Below, in pieces: positions 1 through 7,501 of a DNA stretch of 64,000 bases. The notes under the pieces were generated by a model. That model saw only the letters and a list, made by a program, of their open reading frames with translations. It did no database searches and was not told where the DNA came from. This DNA comes from Clostridiales bacterium (GTDB lineage: Bacteria; Bacillota; Clostridia; Lachnospirales; Lachnospiraceae): NCBI GenBank assembly GCA_018376135.1, contig JAHABX010000001.1, positions 62,001-126,000 on the forward strand, given 5' to 3'. Both the position numbers and the translations under genes were made by a program. The first letter of the stretch is position 1, and each line of letters begins with the position of its first letter.

Positions 1-1
1 G

Positions 2-730
2 ATCGCGGTGGCATCTGCCATGGCTTCCTCCACCATACCGGCACTGACCATGGCAAGAGTCCGGAAGGACCGGCGGGAGATGAGGAAGAAGACGGAAAAT
101 GCGATCCGCTTTGTGATGGTCATCTGTATTCCCTGTGCAGTGGGGCTTTCTGTGCTGGCAGAGCCGATCCTGATCCTTCTGTTTGGGCAGGAAGAGCACA
201 CCGGTATCTCCGCCGGGCTTTTACAGATGGGAACCCTGTCCGTAGTGCTCTATGGTATGTCAACCCTGACGAATGGAATCCTTCAGGGAATGAACAAGAT
301 GCGGCTCCCGGTCATCCATGCGGCGGTCTCTTTAGTGCTGCATGTACTGCTTCTGGTCTTCCTTATTTTGGTCGGAGATCTGAATATTTACGCGGTGGTA
401 TGGGCAAATATATTCTTTGCATTTCTGATGTGTGTGCTCAACTCCCGTTCGATTGCCAGATATATGCGTTACCGGCAGGAGGTGGTGCGGACCTTCCTGA
501 TTCCTCTTGCGGCGTCAGCCGCCATGGGAGCTGCCGCATATGGCGTTCACCTGGGGTTGATGGCAGTGGTAAAGAATAATACCGCGGCAACCATTGCAGC
601 CTGTCTGGCGGCGGTTCTGGTCTATGGAATCGTACTGCTGCTTCTGAAGGGGCTGACCGAGGAGGAGCTTTTAAGCTTCCCCAAAGGCAGGACGCTTGTG
701 AGGATCGCACGGAAAATTCATCTGCTGTAA
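2..730 (+). CDS. SpoVB/MurJ-like polysaccharide flippase, C-terminal part (partial)
   Basis: The reading frame is open from the first bases of the window, so the true start lies upstream and only the last 242 codons are seen. The protein is very hydrophobic, with about six membrane segments and short basic loops. It resembles the C-terminal half of the MATE-like lipid-linked oligosaccharide flippases (SpoVB, MurJ), which move cell-wall or spore-cortex precursors across the membrane. I infer SpoVB rather than MurJ from the following BofC-like gene, but the diagnostic N-terminal half is missing. The ATG at 8 is internal and should not be taken as the start. Confidence 0.75.
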   Translation: MAVASAMASSTIPALTMARVRKDRREMRKKTENAIRFVMVICIPCAVGLSVLAEPILILLFGQEEHTGISAGLLQMGTLSVVLYGMSTLTNGILQGMNKMRLPVIHAAVSLVLHVLLLVFLILVGDLNIYAVVWANIFFAFLMCVLNSRSIARYMRYRQEVVRTFLIPLAASAAMGAAAYGVHLGLMAVVKNNTAATIAACLAAVLVYGIVLLLLKGLTEEELLSFPKGRTLVRIARKIHLL

Positions 731-746
731 GCAGATATTGACGAAT

Positions 747-788
747 AAACCTCTTTTTTCCAGTTCATACTATGGAAAAAGGAGGTTT
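747..788 (+). promoter_or_regulatory. Hairpin masking the ribosome binding site of the next gene
   Basis: Bases 747-761 (AAACCTCTTTTTTCC) pair with 774-788 (GGAAAAAGGAGGTTT) over 15 bp, with one G-U pair and a 12-nt loop. The GGAGG Shine-Dalgarno at 781-785 lies inside the 3' arm, so in read-through RNA from the flippase gene it would be sequestered. No run of U follows, so this is not a standard terminator. The structure is visible; a regulatory role is inferred. Confidence 0.5.
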
Positions 789-792
789 TATT

Positions 793-1203
793 ATGTCCAG
801 GAAAAGTTGGGGGATCACCTTTGGCGTGACAGCCCTTGCAATTACAGTCGCACTTGTCTTCTGGTATCTGGGGAGGGATACCTCTACGCCGCCGGAGGAG
901 CAGCGGGGAACAGAACTGGTGGAGATGCTCCCCACCGAAACACATCCGGAGCGTGTGGCTGCTTCCGATGAAGAGATTCCCCGGGAGGAAGCCCATGTGG
1001 CAGAAAGCGGGGATTACCAGTTCCTGCTGGTCAATGATGACAGCTATGTGGCAGTGTATAAGCTCCCGGAAAGAGAGATCTATGAATATACCGATATCAT
1101 CATGGAGGTTCTTCCTGTAGAATTACAGGAAGAGATCCAACAGGGAAAATATTTGAAAAATGAAGAGGAATTATATAATTTTCTTGAGAATTATACAAGT
1201 TAG
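793..1203 (+). CDS. BofC C-terminal-domain-like protein, membrane anchored
   Basis: A 136-residue protein with one N-terminal membrane segment (about residues 7-26), an acidic linker and a C-terminal domain of about 60 residues. That domain has the BofC-like pattern of a short beta stretch (FLLVNDDSYVAVYKL) and then an ELQEEIQQGKYLKNEEELYNFLENY helix region. BofC in Bacillus acts between forespore and mother cell to restrain SpoIVB signalling. The role here is inferred from that likeness and from the SpoVB-like neighbour. The start at 793 is chosen because GGAGG at 781-785 sits 7 nt upstream; the in-frame ATG at 772 has no ribosome site. It could simply be an unknown anchored protein. Confidence 0.55.
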   Translation: MSRKSWGITFGVTALAITVALVFWYLGRDTSTPPEEQRGTELVEMLPTETHPERVAASDEEIPREEAHVAESGDYQFLLVNDDSYVAVYKLPEREIYEYTDIIMEVLPVELQEEIQQGKYLKNEEELYNFLENYTS

Positions 1204-1205
1204 GA

Positions 1206-1234
1206 TTGTCTTTACCTTCAAGATGATGTAAATT
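1206..1234 (+). promoter_or_regulatory. Candidate sigma-A promoter for the proB operon
   Basis: TTGTCT (1206-1211), a 17-bp spacer and TAAATT (1229-1234) lie between the BofC-like gene and proB, about 50 nt before the start. Both hexamers deviate from consensus, so this is a weak call. Confidence 0.35.
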
Positions 1235-1289
1235 ATATATCGTATCAGGAAAATATCGGTACAACATATGAGAAAAACTGGTGAGAGAT

Positions 1290-2135
1290 ATGACACTTAG
1301 AGAACATTTAAAGGATAAAAAGAGAATCGTGGTGAAGGTGGGAACCTCTTCCCTGACCCATCCGAAGACCGGGCTTATGGATCTGATCAAAATGGAAAAG
1401 CTGGTTCGTGAACTGACGGATCTGCATAACCAGGGCAAGGAGGTCATTCTGGTAAGCTCAGGCGCCATTGCAGTAGGAAGAAAGACCATTGGCATGAAGG
1501 AACGTCCCACACAGCTTTCTGTGAAGCAGGCATGTGCGTCCATCGGACAGGCGCGTCTGATGATGATCTATCAGAAGCTGTTCATGGAGTATAATCAGGT
1601 GGCTTCCCAGATCCTGATGACGAAGAATACACTGACCAACGGAGAGAACCGGATCAATGCAAGGAATACCTTCGAGATGCTGCTTTCCATGGGAGCGATT
1701 CCCATTGTCAACGAGAACGATACCATTTCCACCTATGAGATCCAGTTTGGAGACAACGACACTCTGTCTGCGATTGTGACTGCTCTGGTACAGGCGGATC
1801 TTCTGATCCTGCTGTCCGACATTGACGGGCTGTTTACGGACGATCCCAATAAGAATCCCAATGCGGAATTTATTGAGTATGTGGAGCATGTGGACCGGCA
1901 TTTCGAGAAGATGGCAAAGGGCTCTGCAAGCGATGTGGGTACCGGAGGCATGTCTACCAAGCTGAACGCTGCAAAGCTTGCCACTTCGGCAGGGGCAGAT
2001 ATGATCATTGCCAATGGAGCGGATATGGGCATCATCCACCGGATCATGAACGGTGAGCAGATCGGTACGCTGTTTCAGGAGAACCGCACAGAGGATTTTT
2101 ATCTGATCGATTATCTGGAAGCACCGATGATGTAA
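1290..2135 (+). CDS. proB: Glutamate 5-kinase
   Basis: Phosphorylates L-glutamate to gamma-glutamyl phosphate, the first step of proline synthesis. The 281-residue protein has the amino-acid-kinase fold: KVGTSSL near the N-terminus, VSSGAIAVG, and NENDTIST followed by FGDNDTLSA in the substrate and catalytic region. It ends right after the kinase domain, so the C-terminal PUA domain of E. coli ProB is absent, as in many Firmicutes. ATG 1290 is preferred over GTG 1281 because GGTGAG lies just upstream, although that site is weak. proA follows one gene later, making a proline operon interrupted by a DUF896 gene and a folate domain. Confidence 0.95.
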   Translation: MTLREHLKDKKRIVVKVGTSSLTHPKTGLMDLIKMEKLVRELTDLHNQGKEVILVSSGAIAVGRKTIGMKERPTQLSVKQACASIGQARLMMIYQKLFMEYNQVASQILMTKNTLTNGENRINARNTFEMLLSMGAIPIVNENDTISTYEIQFGDNDTLSAIVTALVQADLLILLSDIDGLFTDDPNKNPNAEFIEYVEHVDRHFEKMAKGSASDVGTGGMSTKLNAAKLATSAGADMIIANGADMGIIHRIMNGEQIGTLFQENRTEDFYLIDYLEAPMM

Positions 2136-2146
2136 CAGGAGGAACT

Positions 2147-2374
2147 ATGGACGAGATTAAGATTGCAAGAATCAATGAGCTGGCGCGCAAGTCAAAAGCG
2201 GAAGGACTGACAGAGGAGGAGAAACGGGAGCAGCAGCTTCTGCGTCAGGAATTCCTGGCAGCAGTTCGCAGGAATCTGAAGAGCCAGCTTGACAATATTG
2301 ATATTCAGGAACCGGACGGATCGATTGTGAATCTGGGGGAAAAATATGACCAAAAACAGAAAGCAGGAAATTAG
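2147..2374 (+). CDS. DUF896 (YnzC/YaaA-like) small protein
   Basis: A 75-residue, highly charged protein matching the DUF896 family: the INELARKSKAEGLTEEEKRE core, then an RQEFL segment. Bacillus YnzC is a small helical-hairpin protein of unsettled function that is often controlled by SOS or sporulation. It sits between proB and the 5-FCL-ProA gene. The AGGAGG upstream of ATG 2147 is strong, and its 3' end overlaps the next gene by 29 bp, suggesting translational coupling. No catalytic motif is visible. Confidence 0.85.
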   Translation: MDEIKIARINELARKSKAEGLTEEEKREQQLLRQEFLAAVRRNLKSQLDNIDIQEPDGSIVNLGEKYDQKQKAGN

Positions 2375-4163
2375 AACAGAAGTAAAGAGAAGAAGAGCAG
2401 ATGCAGATCCCAGGCTTCTGCATGAGGCAAGCAAACGGGCAGTACAGCAGTTCACAGAACTGGATGCATATAAAGACACACAGATTCTGCTTGCATATGT
2501 GGATGCCAAACGGGAGGTGGAAACACGACTTCTGATGCGGCAGGCATGGGAGGATGGCAAAAGGGTTGCCGCTCCCCGTGTGGATGGCAGCGGCATCATG
2601 CACTATTATTATATTGACAGCCTTCAGGATCTGGAGCCTGGAAGCTTTGGCATTATGGAACCGAAGAAGGAATGTCCGCTTTGTGAGACGGAGGATGGGC
2701 TTCTTCTGATGCCCGGCGTGGCGTTCGATGAGCACTGTCACAGGGTAGGCTACGGCGGCGGCTATTATGACCGTTATCTGGAAAAGCACCCGGGACTGGT
2801 ACATATTGCGCTGGCATTCGAGTTTCAGATATTTGCCGGGGTGCCCTTTGAGGAACATGATATCCTTCCTCAGATGATCGTTACAGATTTACGGATATTG
2901 ATACCGGAGGAGAAAAAGATGAAAACACTGGAAGAGATCGGCGTATGTGCCAGAGAAGCGGAGCCTGTACTCAGAATCATGGATACCTCAAAGAAGAACG
3001 AAACACTTCTGCATGTGGCAGAGACGCTTATGTCCATGAGCGGCTATATCCTTGCTGAGAATGCAAAGGATGTGGCGCGGGCAAAAGAGAACGGAATGAA
3101 TCAGGGTCTGATCGACCGTCTGATGCTGAACGAAAGCCGTATGGAAGGGATTGCAGAAGGAATCCGCCAGGTAGCAGCGCTGAATGACCCGGTGGGCGAG
3201 GTATTGTCGATGAAGCAGCGCCCCAACGGTCTGATGATCGGGCAGAAGAGAGTGCCGCTTGGCGTGATTGGTATCATCTACGAATCCCGTCCCAATGTGA
3301 CTGCAGATGCATTTGCTCTGTGCTTCAAGGCAGGCAACGTGGTGATCCTGCGCGGCGGAAGCGATGCATTTTATTCCAATCTTGCCATTGTAAAAGCAAT
3401 CCGTACGGCTCTTGGACATATGAGCATTCCTCAGGATGCGATCCAGCTGATCGAGGACACCAGAAGGGAGACGGTACAGGAGTTCATGAAGATGAACCGC
3501 TATGTGGATGTTCTGATTCCAAGAGGCGGCGCCGGACTGATTCGCACGGTGGTGGAGAACAGCCGTATCCCGGTGATCGAGACCGGAACCGGAAACTGCC
3601 ACATTTTTGTGGATGAGAGCGCGGATTTTGATATGGCGGCAGATATCATCTTCAATGCCAAGACTCAGCGTATTGGTGTGTGCAATGCCTGCGAATCACT
3701 GGTAGTCCATGAAAAGATCGTGGATGCCTTCCTGCCCGTGCTGAAGAAGCGGCTGGATGAGATGCAGGTGGAGATGCGTGGAGACGACAGAGCGCTTCAG
3801 GCAGCAGAGGGACTGGTTCCGGCAGAGGAAGGGGACTGGGGAAGAGAATATCTGGACTATATCCTTTCCGTAAAGACCGTATCCGGCATTGATGAGGCGA
3901 TCCGGCATATCAATCGTTACAACACAGGGCATTCGGAAGCGATCGTGACCTCAGATTATGCCAATGCACAGAGATTTTTAAATGAGATCGATGCGGCTGC
4001 GGTCTATGTAAATGCATCGACCCGGTTCACGGACGGATTCGAGTTCGGATTCGGCGCGGAGATCGGGATCAGTACCCAGAAGCTTCACGCAAGAGGACCC
4101 ATGGGACTGGAGGCATTGACCTCAAGCAAATATATCATATATGGAAATGGACAGATTCGATGA
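2346..4163 (+). CDS. proA: 5-formyltetrahydrofolate cyclo-ligase fused to gamma-glutamyl phosphate reductase
   Basis: One uninterrupted frame of 605 codons encodes two complete enzymes. Residues 1-190 are a 5-formyl-THF cyclo-ligase (MTHFS), with the basic N-terminus and the GYGGGYYDRYL nucleotide loop near residue 140. It converts 5-formyl-THF to methenyl-THF with ATP. Residues 192-605 are full-length ProA, the NADPH-dependent reductase making glutamate-5-semialdehyde, with ESRPNVTADAF and the catalytic cysteine region RIGVCNACESLVVH. The junction carries an internal GGAGG (2906-2910) 8 nt before an in-frame ATG at 2919, so ProA may also be made alone. The cell may therefore hold a fusion, a separate ProA, or both. 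Confidence 0.93.
   Translation: MTKNRKQEIRTEVKRRRADADPRLLHEASKRAVQQFTELDAYKDTQILLAYVDAKREVETRLLMRQAWEDGKRVAAPRVDGSGIMHYYYIDSLQDLEPGSFGIMEPKKECPLCETEDGLLLMPGVAFDEHCHRVGYGGGYYDRYLEKHPGLVHIALAFEFQIFAGVPFEEHDILPQMIVTDLRILIPEEKKMKTLEEIGVCAREAEPVLRIMDTSKKNETLLHVAETLMSMSGYILAENAKDVARAKENGMNQGLIDRLMLNESRMEGIAEGIRQVAALNDPVGEVLSMKQRPNGLMIGQKRVPLGVIGIIYESRPNVTADAFALCFKAGNVVILRGGSDAFYSNLAIVKAIRTALGHMSIPQDAIQLIEDTRRETVQEFMKMNRYVDVLIPRGGAGLIRTVVENSRIPVIETGTGNCHIFVDESADFDMAADIIFNAKTQRIGVCNACESLVVHEKIVDAFLPVLKKRLDEMQVEMRGDDRALQAAEGLVPAEEGDWGREYLDYILSVKTVSGIDEAIRHINRYNTGHSEAIVTSDYANAQRFLNEIDAAAVYVNASTRFTDGFEFGFGAEIGISTQKLHARGPMGLEALTSSKYIIYGNGQIR
2906..2921 (+). promoter_or_regulatory. Internal ribosome binding site and ATG at the 5-FCL/ProA junction
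   Basis: GGAGG at 2906-2910, an 8-nt spacer and ATG at 2919-2921 lie in frame inside the fused gene, exactly where a stand-alone ProA would start (MKTLEEIG...). This is as good a ribosome site as those of neighbouring genes. It probably yields a separate 414-residue ProA as well as the fusion. Confidence 0.7.
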
Positions 4164-4714
4164 GAGTAATCGCAGGTACGGCACGGAGTATGCCGTTAAA
4201 GACAATCAAAGGGATGGATACCAGACCAACCACCGACAAGACAAAAGAGACACTGTTTAATGTACTTCAGGCAGATGTTCCGGACTGCCGGTTTCTGGAT
4301 CTGTTCAGCGGCAGCGGATCTATCGCCATTGAGGCGCTGAGCCGGGGCGCCGCCCATGCGGTTCTGGTTGAACAGAGTGTGAAGGCGGCGGAATGCAGCA
4401 GGGAGAACCTGGCATTTACAAAGCTTCTGGAGCGTGCCGAGATCCACAAATGTGACGTATTGACCGCACTGCACCGGATGGAAGGACAGAAGCCCTTTGA
4501 CATTATTTTCATGGACCCGCCCTACGATCAGGAGCTGGAAAGAGGCGTACTGGAGCACCTGGTTCACAGTACACTTGCGGATGAATATACCGTAATTGTT
4601 GCAGAAGCCTCTCTGAATACAGATTTTTCCTATCTGGAGGAGCTGGGCTATCATGCATATAAATACAAAAAATATAAGACAAACCAGCACGTATTTATGC
4701 AGAAGGATTCATAA
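4160..4714 (+). CDS. rsmD: 16S rRNA (guanine966-N2)-methyltransferase
   Basis: A 184-residue class I methyltransferase that methylates G966 of 16S rRNA using SAM. It starts MRVIAGTARSM as in RsmD, has TRPTTDKTKETLFN, the SAM loop FLDLFSGSGSIAIEAL, and the N-methylase motif MDPPYDQ. It overlaps proA by 4 bp (ATGA), so it is translationally coupled. The following coaD keeps the Bacillus ylbH-ylbI gene pairing. Confidence 0.93.
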   Translation: MRVIAGTARSMPLKTIKGMDTRPTTDKTKETLFNVLQADVPDCRFLDLFSGSGSIAIEALSRGAAHAVLVEQSVKAAECSRENLAFTKLLERAEIHKCDVLTALHRMEGQKPFDIIFMDPPYDQELERGVLEHLVHSTLADEYTVIVAEASLNTDFSYLEELGYHAYKYKKYKTNQHVFMQKDS

Positions 4715-4738
4715 GATGCTGCTGTGAAAGGATACAGG

Positions 4739-5233
4739 ATGATTCGTGCAATTTATCCGGGAAGCTTTGACCCGGTGACGCTTGGGCATCTGGATATTAT
4801 CAGAAGAGCGTCCCGGACCGTCAATGAATTAATCGTCGGAGTTTTGAATAATGGGGGGAAAACTCCATTGTTTTCTATTGATGAACGTGTTAATATGTTA
4901 GAAGAAGTGACAAAAGACCTGCCCAATGTAAAGGTAATGTCATTCTCAGGACTTCTGGTGGACTTTGCCAGACATACGGAGTCTGCCGTCATTGTGAGAG
5001 GCTTACGTGCCATCTCTGATTTTGACTATGAGCTGCAGATGGCGCAGACCAACCGGAAACTGAATCCGAAAGTGGATACCATGTTTCTGGCGACCAGCCT
5101 GGAATATGCGTATCTGAGCTCCACCACCGTAAAGGAGGTTGCTTCCTTTGACGGAGATATCAGTGAGTTTGTGCCGGGACCGGTCATTGAACGGGTGCAG
5201 GAAAAGATACAGGAGAAGAAAAAACGTTCGTAG
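4739..5233 (+). CDS. coaD: Pantetheine-phosphate adenylyltransferase
   Basis: Transfers AMP from ATP to 4'-phosphopantetheine, the penultimate step in coenzyme A synthesis. The 164-residue protein opens MIRAIYPGSFDPVTLGHLDI, containing the nucleotidyltransferase T/HxGH signature, and has the C-terminal SSTTVKEVASF motif that binds ATP phosphates. ATG 4739 is chosen because AAAGG lies about 6-10 nt upstream and it gives the normal family N-terminus; a longer in-frame GTG start at 4724 is unlikely. It is adjacent to rsmD, as in Bacillus (ylbH-ylbI). Confidence 0.95.
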   Translation: MIRAIYPGSFDPVTLGHLDIIRRASRTVNELIVGVLNNGGKTPLFSIDERVNMLEEVTKDLPNVKVMSFSGLLVDFARHTESAVIVRGLRAISDFDYELQMAQTNRKLNPKVDTMFLATSLEYAYLSSTTVKEVASFDGDISEFVPGPVIERVQEKIQEKKKRS

Positions 5234-5263
5234 AGATAGAAACTGAAAAAGGAGACAGGGAGA

Positions 5264-5845
5264 ATGGGTAACAGCCGTATTGAACAGATTATTGAGGAGA
5301 TTGAAGACTATATTGATACCTGTAAGGGTCCTCTGTTAGGTTCGGGAGATAAGATCGTTGTGAACCGTGAAAGACTGGAGGAGCTGCTCCGGGAGCTGCG
5401 TATGAAGACGCCGGAGGAGATCAAGCGCTATCAGAAGGTGCTTGCCAACAAGGATGCCATTCTTGCAGACGCGCAGTCCAAGGCACAGGCGATCATTGCC
5501 CAGGCAAATATCCAGAACCAGGAGATGGTCAACGAGCATGAGATCATGCAGCAGGCATATGAGCAGGCAAATCAGGTCATTGAGATGGCAACCAACCAGG
5601 CACAGGAGATCCTTGACAATGCAACAAGAGATGCCAATGAGATCCGTCTGGGTGCGATCCAGTATACAGACGATATGCTTGCCAACCTTCAGGAGATGGT
5701 ACAGAAGCTGGTGGAGACATCCAACAGCCGTTACGAGTCCATGATGAATAATTTCCAGGACTTCTACAATGTAATTACCAGCAACCGCCAGGAGCTCTCA
5801 CCGCAATCGGAAGCTGAAGCAGAAGAAAGATCAGAAGAGCTGTAA
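5264..5845 (+). CDS. Coiled-coil protein of the DivIVA / V-ATPase subunit H-like type
   Basis: A soluble protein of 193 residues, almost entirely alpha-helical and rich in Gln, Glu, Ala and Asn. A long coiled coil spans about residues 60-165, and there is an acidic tail ending in EAEERSEEL. The N-terminal IEEIEDYIDTCKGPL segment is followed by a predicted ERLEELLRELRMKTPEEIKRYQ helix. Such proteins are commonly labelled ATPase subunit B/H-like or cell-division-initiation-like in Clostridia; no function is proven. The strong ribosome site is AAAAAGGAGAC. Its last 71 bp are also coding for ylbJ on the opposite strand. Confidence 0.7.
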   Translation: MGNSRIEQIIEEIEDYIDTCKGPLLGSGDKIVVNRERLEELLRELRMKTPEEIKRYQKVLANKDAILADAQSKAQAIIAQANIQNQEMVNEHEIMQQAYEQANQVIEMATNQAQEILDNATRDANEIRLGAIQYTDDMLANLQEMVQKLVETSNSRYESMMNNFQDFYNVITSNRQELSPQSEAEAEERSEEL

Positions 5846-6725
5846 AGATTCTTCCGCAAAGCCAGGTTCCCGCGCGCAGAGGTGTTCCTTCCAGAACACT
5901 TCTGGTCTGAGCCAGGATACATAAGCCGCCGAAGGAAGCGCAGGCACAGGTAAGTGCCGTTCGGTATACGGCGGAAAGGGACGAAAGGGCAGTGATCTGA
6001 TCGATGCCGCAGCTGATCTCCAGCATTCCGCCAAGAAGGGCAAGGGCAGTCTCAGACAGCGGCAGAAGCTTCAGAAGCTGCACCAGTATGGTGAAGAGCA
6101 TGATATATCCGCCCAGACGGGTAATGGTTGTGAAACCGTCCATAATGCAGGCATCCAGCATCGGAAAATCCATCCGGTGCAGGGATGTCTGCTTTTTTCT
6201 GCATACAGAGCGGTCCGGCACAGGAAAATGATAGAAAGGACGGGTGACGATTCCATAGGCAGCCGGCAGCAAATAGAAGAGAAGGACCAGCTTCCAGGGT
6301 ACAGAAGCATAGCCCAGCTTTAACAGACAGACATAGTTCAGAAAAAAGGCGGGACTTACATTGTTGCAGAAGCCAAGGAGATAACTGCCCTCTTCAGAAG
6401 AAATATGCTTTTCCCGGACCAGATCGGCAATGACCTTCGCTCCCATTGGAAACCCGCAGATAAAACCAAAAAGCACGGCATAACAGCCGTCTTCGGAAAT
6501 GCGCAGGATCCTCCCCAGGAAAGGAGCATAGAACCGGTTCAGATAACGGAACATACCGGTGCGTACCAGAAGCCCGGAGAAGATCATAAAAGGCAGAAGA
6601 GACGGAAGGACCGCATGATACCAGAGGGTCAGTCCCATTGAACACCCGGAGGCAATGACTGCCGGCTGGGTGATGAGCAGGATGAGGATGACAGGTGCTG
6701 CAAGGATGAAAAGTATCTTTTTCAC
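5775..6725 (-). CDS. ylbJ: Sporulation integral membrane protein YlbJ-like
   Basis: A 316-residue polytopic membrane protein with about eight hydrophobic segments and nucleoside-recognition (Gate) domain character. It includes PSLLPFMIFSGLL, GFICGFPMGAKV and FCNNVSPAFFLNY, motifs typical of YlbJ/SpoIVA-era spore membrane proteins. YlbJ is required for spore-cortex formation in Bacillus. In Bacillus ylbJ directly follows coaD in the same direction; here it is close by but inverted and convergent with the coiled-coil gene, overlapping it by 71 bp. Translation seems to begin at GTG 6725 with a weak purine-rich site. Confidence 0.8.
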   Translation of the reverse strand: MKKILFILAAPVILILLITQPAVIASGCSMGLTLWYHAVLPSLLPFMIFSGLLVRTGMFRYLNRFYAPFLGRILRISEDGCYAVLFGFICGFPMGAKVIADLVREKHISSEEGSYLLGFCNNVSPAFFLNYVCLLKLGYASVPWKLVLLFYLLPAAYGIVTRPFYHFPVPDRSVCRKKQTSLHRMDFPMLDACIMDGFTTITRLGGYIMLFTILVQLLKLLPLSETALALLGGMLEISCGIDQITALSSLSAVYRTALTCACASFGGLCILAQTRSVLEGTPLRAGTWLCGRIFTALLIFLLLQLPIAVRAPGGCW

Positions 6726-6780
6726 GGCGCCCCCATATAATGAACTAATTCCCTACAGTCTATGGGGCAGGCGGTAAAAT

Positions 6781-7446
6781 ATGAATCCGATTCGGCAGAT
6801 TGCGTTTTATCTGACGGCTGTCTTATTCCTGAGCTGTCTGGTTCAGGGCGAATTGTTCTGGATACAGGAAATGGTGCAGGAACAGATATTGCCGGAACAG
6901 CATATGCAGGATGAATTTGCGGAATATACAGATACCATGGAGGCACTCTGGAATGAGCTTGTCTGGTTTCCGATCCCGGCTTCGGACACCAATCCTCAGG
7001 CGACGGTGGCTTTTGAAAACACATGGCAGGCACAGCGAAATTATGGCGGAAAGCGCGTACATGAGGGAACAGATATTATGGCAGGAGTCAAAGAGTCCGG
7101 TTATTATCCCATTGTGAGCATGACAGATGGAGTGGTGGAGCAGGTAGGCTGGCTGGAGAAGGGCGGATGGCGCATCGGCATTCGTTCGGACAGCGGCAAT
7201 TATTATTACTATGCACATCTGCATTCCTATGCAAAGGAATGGAAAAAGGGGGACAGCGTCCCGGCAGGAGAGCTTCTCGGATATATGGGAGATACGGGAT
7301 ACGGAAAGGAGGGGACCTTTGGACAGTTTCCGGTCCATCTGCATCTGGGGATCTATGTGCCGCTGGGAGCAGACCGGGAGATGGCGGTCAATCCCTATTG
7401 GATGCTGAAATATCTGGAAAATGAGAAACTAAGCTATTCTTATTAG
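6781..7446 (+). CDS. M23 (LytM-type) metallopeptidase, membrane anchored
   Basis: A 221-residue protein with an N-terminal membrane anchor (residues 5-24) and a LytM-type endopeptidase domain. The zinc-site motifs are complete: HEGTD (H and D ligands) near residue 92 and HLHLG near residue 182, plus YAHLHS. It should cleave peptidoglycan cross-bridges outside the membrane. It is divergent from ylbJ. A sequence resembling a sigma-E promoter, GTATCTT (6713-6719), 14 bp, CATATAAT (6734-6741), lies 40 nt upstream, which would fit a sporulation role, but this is weak evidence. Confidence 0.85.
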   Translation: MNPIRQIAFYLTAVLFLSCLVQGELFWIQEMVQEQILPEQHMQDEFAEYTDTMEALWNELVWFPIPASDTNPQATVAFENTWQAQRNYGGKRVHEGTDIMAGVKESGYYPIVSMTDGVVEQVGWLEKGGWRIGIRSDSGNYYYYAHLHSYAKEWKKGDSVPAGELLGYMGDTGYGKEGTFGQFPVHLHLGIYVPLGADREMAVNPYWMLKYLENEKLSYSY

Positions 7447-7465
7447 TGGAGTTTTGTGATATACT
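7437..7465 (+). promoter_or_regulatory. Extended -10 promoter for the RNA-modification operon
   Basis: TATACT at 7460-7465 is preceded by TGA at 7457-7459 (extended -10), with a weak -35 TTCTTA (7437-7442) 17 bp upstream. It begins right after the M23 gene stop and about 37 nt before the next start codon. Confidence 0.5.
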
Positions 7466-7501
7466 TAATTGTTATCATACGAAAAGGATAAGGAGGAAAT
7501 C

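Noticed and set aside
8..730. Taking the flippase gene as starting at 8
   Set aside because: The frame is open to the window edge and the family needs a long N-terminal half; the gene is truncated by the window.
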